From Hygrocybe punicea (Eukaryota > Basidiomycota > Agaricomycetes > Agaricales > Hygrophoraceae), in contig OY744462.1 of NCBI GenBank assembly GCA_963556145.1, forward strand, positions 5,084,001 to 5,148,000: 64,000 nt of DNA, given 5' to 3'. The notes beneath the pieces were generated by a model. It did not search any database. It was not told where the DNA came from and worked only from the letters and a program-made list of their open reading frames with translations. Every line of letters begins with the position of its first letter. The first letter of the stretch is position 1. Shown in pieces: positions 19,801 to 30,976 of this stretch. The position numbers were made by a program, and so were the translations under genes.

Positions 19801-22768
19801 GACGCTGTACCGCACGGTTTCCGGTATGATGAATTATGCCAAGGCGATCAAGCTTCTCTATCGTGTCGAAAACCCAAACATCGTCCATAATTTTGGTGGT
19901 AACACAGAGAAACTCGAACGTGAACTGGAACGCATGTCGCGTAGAAAGTTCAAGGTTACCGTCGCTATGCAACGTTTTGCTAAGTTTAACAAAGAGGAAC
20001 AGGAGAATGCTGAGTTCTTGTTGCGCGCGTATCCGGATCTGCAAATTGCGTATCTTGACGAGGAACCTTCACCCAAGGATGGGGACCCGAGGTTATTTTC
20101 AACTCTTATTGACGGTCATTCTGAAATCGACCCGAGAACTGGCAAGCGAAAGCCCAAATTCCGTGTTGAATTGCCAGGAAACCCTATCCTCGGCGATGGC
20201 AAATCGGACAACCAGAACCATGCTATGATCTTCTACCGAGGCGAGTATCTGCAACTAATTGACGCTAATCAGGACAACTATCTTGAAGAATGTCTCAAGA
20301 TTCGGAACATCCTTGGCGAGTTTGAGGAGTACTCGATCTCCAGCCAGAGTCCTTATGCTCAATGGGGCCATAAAGAGTTTCGGAAGGCGCCCGTTGCCAT
20401 TGTGGGTACTCGCGAGTACATTTTCTCGGAAAACATCGGTGTATTGGGCGACATTGCAGCGGGCAAGGAACAAACGTTCGGTACTATGACCGCCCGTGCT
20501 TTAGCGTGGATTGGAGGCAAACTCCATTACGGACATCCAGATTTCTTGAACGCAGTCTTCATGAACACTCGTGGAGGAGTTTCAAAAGCGCAGAAGGGGC
20601 TGCATTTGAATGAGGATATCTTCGCCGGAATGAACGCGTTTGGGCGGGGTGGACGGATCAAGCATTCTGAATACTACCAGTGTGGCAAAGGACGTGACCT
20701 TGGATTTGGCACTATTTTGAATTTCCAAACCAAGATCGGGACCGGTATGGGTGAACAAATGCTTAGTCGGGAATATTATTACCTTGGCACACAATTACCC
20801 ATCGATCGGTTCCTTACCTTCTATTACGGTCATCCAGGTTTCCATATCAACAACATCCTCGTCATATACTCCATCCAGATCTTTATGGTTACATGTAAGT
20901 TTTGTTCTGAATCCTTGAATATTGTCATGCAACTGAGATCAACGTAGTGCTCTTTCTCGGTACTCTCAACAAGCAATTAGAAATTTGCAGAGTGGATTCC
21001 TCAGGAAACGTTCTCGGGGGGCAGCCAGGCTGCTACAACCTTATTCCTGTGTTTGACTGGATCAGACGCAGCATTGTCTCCATTTTCTTGGTATTCTTCA
21101 TCGCTTTCTTACCCCTTTTCTTGCAAGGTATGTAGTACTTCGCCTTCTACGCCGGCGTTAGATTGAACGCGCTACTTCAGAATTAGTTGAGCGAGGAACA
21201 GGGAAGGCAATCCTTCGTCTGGCAAAACATTTTCTTTCCTTGTCGCCCGTCTTTGAAGTCTTCTCCACACAAATATATTCTCAGTCCATCCTCAGCAATC
21301 TCACATTCGGTGGTGCGCGATACATAGCCACTGGACGTGGTTTTGCGACCGCTCGCCAGTCTTTCAGCATTCTCTACTCTCGTTTCGCTGGTCCTAGTAT
21401 CTATATGGGGATGCGCAATCTCCTCTTACTGCTCTACGCTACAATGGCCATTTGGATGCCTCACTTAATCTACTTCTGGCTCTCAGTGTTGTCACTTTGC
21501 GTTGCACCGTTCATCTTCAATCCGCACCAGTTTTCTTTCGCCGAATTTGTAATCGACTACCGCGAGTTTTTACGTTGGATGTCCCGTGGTAACTCGCGAT
21601 ACAAGAAAAGCAGCTGGTATGGATATTGTCGTCTATCTCGGACCATGATCACCGGCTATAAGAAGAAGAAGCTCGGACATCCTTCAGAGAAGCTATCCGG
21701 TGATATTCCTCGCGCCACTTGGGGAGCTGTCTTTTTTTCAGAGATTGTTTCGCCAATATGCGTCGCCTCGGTGTTTGTCATCGCGTATATGTTTGTGAAG
21801 TCCTTTCCCGACCACAATGGAAATCAGAACCCCAGTCCCCTTATCCGAATCGGTGTCATTGCAGTTGGACCTGTCGTTTGGAATGCAGCGGTGCTGATGG
21901 CCCTTTTCTTCGTATCATTATTCCTGGGTCCTATGATGGAAGGGTGGGCCAAATTTGCATCAGTAATGGCGTCTCTGGCACATATTCTCGCATTGGTCGG
22001 AATCATTTCATTTTTCGAATTCTTTGTGCGTTTTCATTTTATTTTCGTTTAATTGGACTTGTGGCTGAATTACGAACCCTAGTGGTTCCTAGAACTCTGG
22101 GATGCATCTCATGCCGTTCTTGGCGTCATTGCTATTGTCGCCATCCAGCGTACCATCCAGAAGATTCTAATCGCTGTGTTCCTGACCCGTGAATATAAAC
22201 ATGATGAAACAAATCGCGCCTGGTGGACGGGTAAATGGTACGGGAGAGGTCTTGGCAACTCTGCCATATCCCAACCAGCTCGTGAATTCATTGTGAAGAT
22301 CGTCGAGATGTCACTGTGGAGCTCAGACTTCTTAATTGCTCATGTGCTGTTGATGATCCTGACACCACCCATTTTGATTCCATTCATCGATAGACTGCAT
22401 TCCACGATGCTGTGTAAGCAGGAGGCTATTCTGTTAACGCTCATCGATGCTCACTATGCTTTCAGTCTGGCTTCGTCCTTCCAAACAAATTCGTGCACCC
22501 TTGTTCTCGACCAAGCAAAAGAGGCAACGTAGATGGATTGTTTGTTAATTCCCGTCATACAACCATGCAGATACATTGACACTCGTTCCACAGGTCATCA
22601 AGTACACCTTAGTCTATATTATCATGATCTCGTTCTTGGCAGCGTTGCTCGTTCTACGTACGTCGTTTCCACGAACAGCAAATTCACGTCATCCTAAGTT
22701 TGGTTTCTACAGCGGCCCTCATGCGGGATCACATCACCTTTCATTGCACTCTATGTCAGAATCTCTAA
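16822..22768 (+). CDS. FKS1: 1,3-beta-D-glucan synthase catalytic subunit
   Basis: GT48 enzyme that polymerises UDP-glucose into cell-wall beta-1,3-glucan at the plasma membrane. Exons: 16822-17014, 17204-17427, 17485-18105, 18157-19152, 19208-20894, 20948-21127, 21181-22025, 22083-22413, 22466-22539, 22594-22657, 22713-22768. They total 5271 nt, or 1756 aa, a normal length for the family. Seen: amino domain '[20 protein letters not shown]', a first membrane cluster (exon 4), the large cytosolic catalytic region with '[20 protein letters not shown]' and '[20 protein letters not shown]', then a second membrane cluster and the tail '[20 protein letters not shown]'. All introns are GT-AG; intron 1 is 189 nt, the rest 51-57 nt. 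Drug hot spot 1 (residues 570-578) reads FLSSSFSSP, unlike the usual FLTLSLRDP type; hot spot 2 (1277-1284) is DWIRRSIV. Two MITE-like elements sit upstream. Confidence 0.97.
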
Positions 22769-23042
22769 TGATCTAACGTTCAGCATATTGTTTTGCATGG
22801 AGATTCCCATCACGTCCATCAGTCCCACTATATACCACTTGGATGGGGCTGCAATTATTCATACTCATCTGGCCCACACACCTTCCACTGTAATATCTGA
22901 ATATTTCAACTCTAGAATTTTGTGATGCAAGCCGCACTAATAAAATACACTGTCACACACCCTTTTTGGAATATGTTCTGTGCAATTCGAAGATCGCTGA
23001 AATCCACTGACGAGCTCTAACTGGCACCTGACGTTCATCTAT

Positions 23043-26000
23043 ATGGACTATTTCTCCAAATTTCTGAGAACTGCTGCCCAACCTGCACAGAAAGTCCATC
23101 GCGATCGTAGCTTTGAATTCCACCAATCATGGAATCTCGTCAAAGTTGATCTTTGTTGCATGTTTCCTCTCTCGATTTCTCATTACCTTGATTAAACCAG
23201 AATATCCTTACGTACCCCGATGAGCGTCAATTGACGAAAGGGATCAAATCAACTGTCGTACCTGCCCATCTAAAATTAATGGTTGACACTCTTGTATGGG
23301 AGTCTGCGCATACAGAGGACGGGTGCGCGAAGCTTTGCCTTGGTATATTTGAACAATAACTCAAACAGTATTATATCAGCGACACTGGTGGATGTCTGGA
23401 GTACCTTTTGAAGCATGGTGTGTGCGAGCCAAGTTGAACTTTGGTGGACATTCATCGTTGCGCGATATTATGCATTTTAGATGTTCTGGGTACACTCGTC
23501 AGGCTGAGTGAAACAGATCGGCCGTTCGGTATCCAAGCAGAGGTTCTACGCGCCGTTCAAAATATGGTAGTACTTCTTGATGAGCAGTTCCTCGTGCCTG
23601 CCGCAGTTCATCGAGCTGTTTTGAGATTGCTTCGCAACTGCGTTGGAGACGACTTGCAAGAGCAACTCGATGGCAGAAACAAAGCCATGGGAGCTGCCGG
23701 AAGTTCTGCGCGAAGTCAGCCTTCAGAATATGAAGAAGATCGTAAGCCTCCAGATCTTTAAACCGTATATAAGCTTATGTTTATCACAGTGGTCAACCTG
23801 CTATGTATTCTCTGCAGTCGCATTAGGACTTATCGAGAGTTGCTGATGATATTTTTCCATGACAAACACTGGTACCATTCTGAGCCGCTGTTCTCCGTTG
23901 AGGAAGAAGAGGAAGAGAAGGAGGACGAGGACGAGGAATACGAGGCGGATGAAGCGAGAACCGGAGAGAAACCCGCCTCTAAAATGCGAGACCGGTCTGT
24001 GTCTCCCACTCCATCACAAGCCACAGTCACCTCGGCACCAGGCTCTTCTGCCATTAAAAAGCCAGAATATGAGTTCCTCCTCTTCAACTATCTCCTGCGA
24101 TTCGTCCACCGTGAAGGACAAATTGGGGACTTTGCTCGAGCTGGTTTGTTGTTTCTAATGGATATCGCCATGTCTCCCATGGATTCCGTTAAACGACTAA
24201 GAGACGATACACCTTCTCCATTCTCTTTCTCAGATCCAATCACTGACGCTGCCCTTGCATTGGCTGAGTACATCCTTGATGGAGATTTTTCTGAAGTTCT
24301 CGGAGCAGGATTAGGTGCTGTATACTCTCTTTTACCCTCGAAACTAGAGTTTCGTCCACAGGTGGTCACAGATACGGCCTACAGAACTGGAATGGTCCTC
24401 GGTGGCGGAGGCCATGAGACGGATGAGGACAAAGGGAAACAAGAAATGGAGCGGGAGAGGAGACGGGCCATTGGACTTGAAGACGCCTCAAATCCTGACT
24501 TCAGATCGCGGCTCGACCACTTCTTAAAGTTGCTCGAGTTTTTGCAAGACGTCCTTCGACGGAACGTAACGCGTGACTCAGCGGACTCTACTCTCGATAC
24601 TTCGACCCTCATGGGGTCAGCCATCGTGCAGTCTATTTTGGAAGCCGTACAGCAAATATTTCTAGAGAACGTTTTATACCCGTCTGTTCTTGAATGCTCG
24701 GACAACGATGGAAGCGCAGTCGCGGTAATGTCGTATATCGAGATCATGATTCGAACTCTCCAAGAGGGGCAGCTATCTGATCTTCTCGTTAATTTTCTGA
24801 CAAGCGAGGACAATGAAGAACTTCGTCTTCAGCCGCAGCCGCATTCAACGATGACACTGGGCAGTCATTCTCTTCCACAACAAAGATCAGGTTCCCTTAT
24901 AGATAGGCAAAATAAACTTCGACGGCGGAAGAGCAGCGCCATGGTCCTGCTGGAGATGGAAGCCCCCGACTCGAGGCGGCCATCAGAGTATTTTACCTCA
25001 ATGGGTCGGTTTACTCTCAAGGACCTGCTCATGTCGAATTTGCGGTCCGAATCCCAGCCCACGGCAACGGCTGCAATGCGGCTTTTCCAATCTTTACTAC
25101 TGTATCATCCCCAGCTCAGTGTGGATCGACTGCTAATAGTCTTCCCCGATGCAAATGCCACAAGTTTTCCTGCACCATCTATGATTCTGTCAGAATCCTC
25201 GCCGTCTCCCTCCTTGGACGACGAGGAGGCGTTCGTGTACCCTGGTGCAGAGGATATCGTGACTCCCAACATAGACGATTCCTCATTGGCCACTCCATCT
25301 ACCCCCATTTACATCCAACCTGAAACAACATATTCTTCCCATGAACGAGAAATGGGATTATACCTCACTCTTGTGTCGCGTGTTGATCCCGCGCACAATA
25401 GTGATGCTTTCAGCACTGGATACGATCACTATCTCCGTGACGCGCTGAGAGCAATTACAGACCAGAGTTGCTTCCGCTCTAATGGAAATGTCGACTCCCG
25501 AGCACATCTAAAGCATGGTTTGAATCCCAATGATCCTATCCTCTCAGTTGTCCTCGAGTCCCTCCGCAAATTCTTCTCCAATACTCCGGAATATAACATC
25601 GCTCTGACCGGCGTTCTCGCCACCTTATCAATTCATCCGGAACGCTCGCTAGCAGGGTGGCTAACATTTGCTTCCCATGACGCAATCCTATACCATGAGC
25701 CTCAACGAAACCAAGATGTGCTCGTTTTCACAGATGATGGGGATGACCGTTCAATCGACTTTCAGATAGAGGAGAATCTCGCGACAGAGTCAAATCGACT
25801 GCCCGCTGCCAGCATGAATGATCAATCTCGACCTGTGGTGCACTCTATCTTTTACAACCTAGTTGGCCAGCTCGAGAGGTATCGGCAGACTGTGGACAAC
25901 TTTGACAAGTTCCTGCTTGAGCGACGGCAAGGGCTGCTGTTCTCTGAGAATCTAACGGATGCGCTTACCCTGGCTTTGGGACTGGCCGACGAACCCAGCT

Positions 26001-26494
26001 CGACAGCCACTCCGGAAAGCCCTATTCAGCGTCCTAAATCGAAAGCCAAAGCTCCTTCGTTTGTATCATTTTTGACGCCCAAGAAAAATAAGTTGAAGTC
26101 GTCACCCATCCCTTCAGAACCAGCTACGCCTCCCAGGGCAGCTAACAGGAAGGTTGCTGCAAGTCCATTTGGGCCTCACTATAAAGAAACAGCTGCCATT
26201 ATCGTGGAGCCCTTTATCGCTCCAATACCGCTCTCGAGCACATGGACACCCTCAAAGGCAACGAAATGGAACGCAGAAGAAGACGATGTCTTCAGTGGCC
26301 AATGGGAAGAAAGGCGGGAACCGCTGCGACAGTACGGTGAAGATGAACGGGAACAAAGCGTAGGGCGGTCAACTAAAATAACATTATCACATTTGCTGGA
26401 CAATGTTGTCATTTTGGAAGAGTCTATTAAAGAGCTGGTAGCCATCATTCATGCCCGCCGGAGTCTGGGGATTGACTCCATTCGTTTTCTCTAA
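23043..26494 (+). CDS. FHIP/RAI16-family protein (FHF complex subunit)
   Basis: Member of the RAI16 (FTS-Hook-interacting protein) family, which in other eukaryotes links Hook-dynein to early endosomes. Exons: 23043-23144, 23201-23322, 23380-23417, 23481-23741, 23790-26494; 3228 nt, 1075 aa. Seen: amino 'MDYFSKFLRTAAQ' and the helical family core 'LRAVQNMVVLLDEQFLVPAA' and 'LFNYLLRFVHREGQIGDFAR'. An acidic run (about residues 205-225) and Ser-rich linkers follow; the tail is 'VAIIHARRSLGIDSIRFL'. Exon 1 was found by splicing; its donor is GTTGAT. Exon 3 is only 38 nt. The gene converges on the DnaJ gene with 116 bp between stop codons. A role in endosome transport is inferred from the family. 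Confidence 0.85.
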
Positions 26495-26610
26495 CTTTTA
26501 TATTCATACTTTCTGTTCTTCCTATAGAAGATATCATTACAATGGTTTGCGTTGTATGACCATTCTAACCCAAGAGCACCACTAATCCTTGCCGTAGAAA
26601 TGTCAACGGT

Positions 26611-27720
26611 CTATCTTCTTTTTATTCCTCCCCGGTTCCTAACGTTCGATCCTGAGGCTTCGGTTGAGGGTTTTTTCGCCTTGGCTCCGAAAAGTTTTTG
26701 CTGCAACTTCTCAAACTCGTCGTCGTCGATTTCGGGGGCTGGTGGGAGTCCCTTTGTCTTCTTCGTCTTCACCTCTTCTGCCTCCTCTGTTTTATCTCTA
26801 CGCTTGCTCTTTCGATTTTTTGCCTTCGCAGTCGGCTCTGGCTCCGAATATTTTGCGGCTAGACCGTCAAAAAATCCGTCCAAATTTTTCTTTTTTTTGA
26901 GTATGAGCGCTTGCAAGCCTGTGGTGTCATCGTCCTCTCCATCTCCCCCCTTACCTTTGCCCTTGCCCTGTGTTTTCCTATCTCCCACTTTCCCGCTCCC
27001 ATAAAATTCGTCCCAGACACCGAGTTCTTTGGCAAGTTTCTCCGCCTCCTCCGCCTCCTCCTCACCGTGCTTCTTTCGAACCAATCTCGCTTTCTCGTCT
27101 TTAACGTTCGCTTCCCAAGCGGGAAGGGAAGGCAGGGCTCCCCCTGAAATATGGTCTGATATGAGCACAATGAATCGCGCCTCGTCCTCGTGTGTCGAAT
27201 GAGGGATAAATGTCATGATTTCGTTGATTGAACCACCAGACTCTAGGTAAGCGTTCTTGATGTCTTCTGACTCCTCGGAGGAGCCTGAGTGGCGAACAGT
27301 GAGGTGAAACACAGATGGAGATACATATAGAATAAAACCTTGATAATGTTGCTTCATCTCGTCCAACTTTCCTCGCGTGACGCGATCGAACATCGCCTCA
27401 AAATAGGCCTCCCATCCATCCTCTCCCGCGGCAAGTTCAAAGCCTTCATCCGTTAATCCGGTATTATCATATCTGCGCCTTCTCTTATTGTCACTCAATA
27501 CTGCATACGCGAACCCGATCTGGATGAACTTTGTGGACGCGTCGGCTTTGGCCTTTTCGGTCGCGTTGGCATATTTGTCAGGGTGATGGATGAGGGCTAG
27601 ACGTCGATAAGCTTTCTTGATTTCCTCGAGGTTGGCACCTTTCTTGACGGAAATGACGGAGTACAAGTCAACTGAGTCTTCCCCAGGGAAAAACTGAGTA
27701 ATGGGGTCATCGCGGTCCAT
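26611..27720 (-). CDS. DnaJ-domain protein, DNAJC9-like
   Basis: J-domain co-chaperone resembling DNAJC9, the Hsp70 co-chaperone for histones H3-H4. Exons on -: 27720-27339 and 27284-26611, 1056 nt, 351 aa. Seen: J domain at about residues 18-85 with the HPD motif at 46-48 ('LIHHPDKY') and QKRRxxYD-like 'NKRRRRYDNTG'. The middle part is 'WEAYFEAMFDRVTRGKLDEM', then a basic/acidic Lys-rich tail ending 'GSNVRNRGGIKRR', typical of a nuclear protein. The 54-nt intron is a multiple of three and has no stop. It was removed because the joined 'HYQGSSEESEDIKNAY' fits the family. ATG 27720 was chosen because the frame upstream has no other ATG. The PAP2 gene stop is 77 bp upstream on the same strand. 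Confidence 0.85.
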   Translation of the reverse strand: MDRDDPITQFFPGEDSVDLYSVISVKKGANLEEIKKAYRRLALIHHPDKYANATEKAKADASTKFIQIGFAYAVLSDNKRRRRYDNTGLTDEGFELAAGEDGWEAYFEAMFDRVTRGKLDEMKQHYQGFILYVSPSVFHLTVRHSGSSEESEDIKNAYLESGGSINEIMTFIPHSTHEDEARFIVLISDHISGGALPSLPAWEANVKDEKARLVRKKHGEEEAEEAEKLAKELGVWDEFYGSGKVGDRKTQGKGKGKGGDGEDDDTTGLQALILKKKKNLDGFFDGLAAKYSEPEPTAKAKNRKSKRRDKTEEAEEVKTKKTKGLPPAPEIDDDEFEKLQQKLFGAKAKKPSTEASGSNVRNRGGIKRR

Positions 27721-27797
27721 AGTTTTGCTTAGTGTCACGCGTCACATTCGGGTGACCTTACGCGAAGTACTACGGACTACGGGAACACTGTATTGGA

Positions 27798-28453
27798 TTA
27801 TAGTCTGAAAGAATTCTTCACAACTTTCGCGTATTCATCCACGCCACTTGTCCATAGTGTGAACCAGAGGAATGCAAATGTGGTGCCATACAAACTTCCA
27901 ACTGCTACCTGTGGCCACGTATGATAACCCAGCCAGACGCGAGACGAAGCAATTACGGCTGCAGATGGCAACACGACCAGCGGTGCAGTGACGCACAAAA
28001 ACGGATGAGCAGGGAAGGGGTCCACCGGGAGATAAGCCCAGGCAAGCAGAAGGTACGTTGCATAGCAAGCAATGGCAGCGGAGTGCGTGCTGGGCATCCT
28101 ACAGGACAAAACAAGACTGTTGAGCCGCTATATTTGATCCATTGAAACCTTGTTCACCCATATGTTACCTTCCGCTGGGCTGGGTAGTTTGGTCGTGGTT
28201 GGCGAATAAACTTTTTCACTAACTTTGCAGTAAGGGAGCACAGTACGACTCCTGCACCAAAATAAGCCACTCCAACGGAGCGCGTGAAAACTACGTATAT
28301 CGCTGTCGCGGCCGGTATCGCGAAGTTCGACTTGTCAAAGATACAGAACGATGTGCAATCACAACGTCGAGACGGGATAGCGTTACATACCTTGTCCAAA
28401 ACGGCTAGCCACCAAGGTCTAGGACTATGCCTGTGATCTTTTGGGTTCGACAT
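27798..28453 (-). CDS. PAP2-superfamily membrane phosphatase
   Basis: Small integral-membrane lipid phosphatase of the PAP2 superfamily (the group containing dolichyl-diphosphate and phosphatidate phosphatases). Exons on -: 28453-28391, 28330-28158, 28098-27798; 537 nt, 178 aa. All three active-site motifs are visible: 'KFIRQPRP' (K-x6-RP), 'MPSTHSA' (PSTH, at the exon 2/3 junction) and 'SRVWLGYH' (SR-x5-H). About four hydrophobic segments alternate with them. The substrate cannot be told from sequence; dolichyl diphosphate or a phosphatidate-type lipid are both possible. Introns are 60 and 59 nt. Confidence 0.85.
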
Positions 28454-28746
28454 GTCTTCAAAGAGGTCGTTTTGGACCTTTGGTAAGCTCTAGTACAAAA
28501 CCCAAAGGCTTCTAGCACGCTAATTTGACGAGTTTTGCCCGATAGATAGTTTGCACTCGGCGGTTTTAGGTTGGTGTGAATGAGAGGATATATGTATTAC
28601 AACCTTTTCGGTTTTCGGAAAATGTCAAAACCATACTCATCCATCCGCAATATATAGGTGGGTAGCTACAAAGAAAATGGTTGTAACCAAAGCATATTCG
28701 ACAGGTATACTGGATTGTGGTGTTAAATATCAAGATCGACCGAGAA

Positions 28747-30623
28747 TCATTCAATGGATATCCGAGGACCCAACTGGGATCCCGCTGCGTAAGATGTCTG
28801 CCGTTGAGTGCCGAGTTCGGTCTTGTTTCCATCCAGATCAAACTGGGGTGCGAACTTGGGTTTCGTTCGTGCATCTATTGAAAAGGGTGTGAATGACAAC
28901 TGGAACAAGGAGAATGGAGACTAACCGCCGTGGACCTTCGAGGCTTGCAGTCCTCTATCGAAATCGGCAAAACAACGGAGACCAACTGCGAAGGTGGCAA
29001 AGAGTAACAAGAATGCCACGATAGCTTTTGCATCGTTTGCGTATGAGTTATTTGTTCTAGAGATAAGATAGCTCACTGAAGATTGTTAAAGTTCCTCTTG
29101 TTGTGATATATCGACTCTCTGTAGCAGGCGAGTAGAAACGAACGAGTTTGAACACTATCGTCGGAACCTTGTTCATTAGGAACCCATACTGAAAGTCAAG
29201 AAAACACTCACAGACTAGGGGCCGGGCCAGACCCAATAGATTAGATCAAGGGTTGAGAAGAAACTATCTCCTTACAATAGCTGAGAGCCGCCAACATCGT
29301 TACAAGGGAAGCGGTCATGAGCCTGTGATAGCGGTAAACATTCAAGTCGCTTGACATATACATCCAATGCGTACCATTTTATTTCGTGCGCCACAGCAAT
29401 ACCACAACCAGCTAGTAGGATCAGTACAACCGGAATTGCAGCAATCGTAATTGCAAACTCTGCAGAATTTTTTTGCAGGACAAGAATCAGAAGCTGTGAG
29501 GGACATCAATTAACTTCCATAAGTCAAAGCCAAGGTTGACGGATGTACCTGCATAGTTACACCACTAAAGCAAAAGAAATCGAATTTCAAGAGGCAGATC
29601 ATTATCTGATACCACTGATACATGGCTGCCACGAGATGTCAGGATCTTCTGCAAAGAGACAGCATAATATGACTCACTCCTCATTTTTGGATCTGCTCCA
29701 ACCACGTGAAAGATTGCCCACCTATTGACATCTCATCAGCGGCGACAATATTGTAAGTCGATCGTCGAATTACCCGAACTCCGCGTAAAGCTCCTTGATC
29801 CAGAATAGCATAGCGAACCATGCCGCCGCAATCATGCAGGGGGCAACAATCAGATAAACCTCGACTTTGCGCCACAGCGTACCTCGACCATCACAGGTCT
29901 ATCATGTCAACGATGTCAGTTTGTCCCGGTATCCGAAGGCGACTTTACCAGATAATTGTCGGAAGCGTCACAACCGTACTCTCTGACCAAGGCAGTTCTT
30001 GTTTGGCGAACTTGGAGTGAAGCAAAGACGATGAGAGCCAAATGGAAGACTGAACACAATCAGGAGTGGCCAGGGATGAACAATGATAATAAAAAAACAG
30101 ACGGAGAATTCCAATTAATTGCATGACATTTCTTAGCCGCAATGCATCGAACGCCATGAGGAGTTCAAAAATCCTGAACAGCCAACTTGACAACGGTACG
30201 ATAGGGTATTCCGAGGTAAGCCACTCACTCCGCCAACGCAAAAAGTGCCAAGTAACAAGGTATTGTCTACATGCTTGTCAGCTTGTTCTCCAGATTGTGA
30301 ATAGACTAAGCGAATGACCTTGTATCTAGGGTCTTTGAAGCTGACGGTGTCCTCAACCTTGCGAGGATGTTAACGCGATACGAAATGTCAGAAGGAAAGT
30401 TGGTCCACCAGTTTGAACGTAACCGCGACCATGGAAAGGACCACGATGGCTTCTATTTTATCGGATGAGGTTTGCAGATGATAGTGCGAAAGTAGTTGAA
30501 GACTAACGAATTGTAACTTTGGTGGACCAATGTCAAAAACCATCATTCTGCGTCATTAGATTAGAGCTCACTGGTGATAATAAAGGCGCGCTGTGGCCTC
30601 GTCGACAACAATTCAACAGCCAT
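28747..30623 (-). CDS. UPF0658 Golgi membrane protein
   Basis: Polytopic protein of the UPF0658 Golgi apparatus family; its function is unknown. Exons on -: 30623-30572, 30516-30508, 30452-30409, 30357-30319, 30266-30229, 30173-30103, 30049-29949, 29898-29774, 29721-29678, 29625-29549, 29493-29375, 29322-29276, 29214-29212, 29154-29077, 29024-28926, 28874-28747. They total 1074 nt, 357 aa, in 16 exons. Family landmarks: 'IPCYLALFALAEIFELLMAF', 'DALRLRNVMQLIGIL', 'VGADPKMRTMYQWYQIMICL', 'AEFAITIAAIPVVLILLAGC' and 'TRGTLTIFTIVAFLLLFATF'. Two microexons are proposed: 9 nt (TTACAATTC, 30508-30516), needed for phase, and 3 nt (TCT, 29212-29214), which is optional for phase. Introns are all 50-61 nt, GT-AG. 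Confidence 0.85.
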
Positions 30624-30976
30624 GATTCGGGGCGGTGGGGTGGGGTGGCACCGGTCAAACGAATGTGAAAAATGGCGAGTGGGAAATCACGCCGTTTCTT
30701 CCTTTGTAGAATACGGGCAGGCGATGCAGTCTTTGATAAGGATGCGAAAATATTACATAATACAGCGACGGATTTTGTGGAACGACGACAACGCATTCGG
30801 CTTTCCATCATGCATGGTTTTATCTCCTCTGAACGCAAATCTGCAAGTTCATTTGTGCAGCAGAAGAATTGTTTGGCAGCAGCGCAGCAGCATTGCCAAC
30901 GGGGATTTCGGGAAACCACAACTTGAAAGTATTTTTGTCAATGTTTTTGATTTGTTGAGCCACGTGTGTTGCATGG
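30624..30976. other. Intergenic between UPF0658 and SET genes
   Basis: Includes the UPF0658 promoter (GGGGTGGGGTGG-rich near 30635) and the 3' flank of the SET gene. No further gene seen. Confidence 0.5.

Noticed and set aside
26552..27147. + strand frames over the DnaJ gene
   Set aside because: Shadows of the Lys/Glu-rich coding strand.
27285..27338. Reading the DnaJ gene straight through without an intron
   Set aside because: The 18 extra residues are hydrophobic and interrupt a conserved helix; good splice sites flank them.
30533..30919. - strand open frame overlapping the UPF0658 start
   Set aside because: Frame differs from the spliced model and has no family features.
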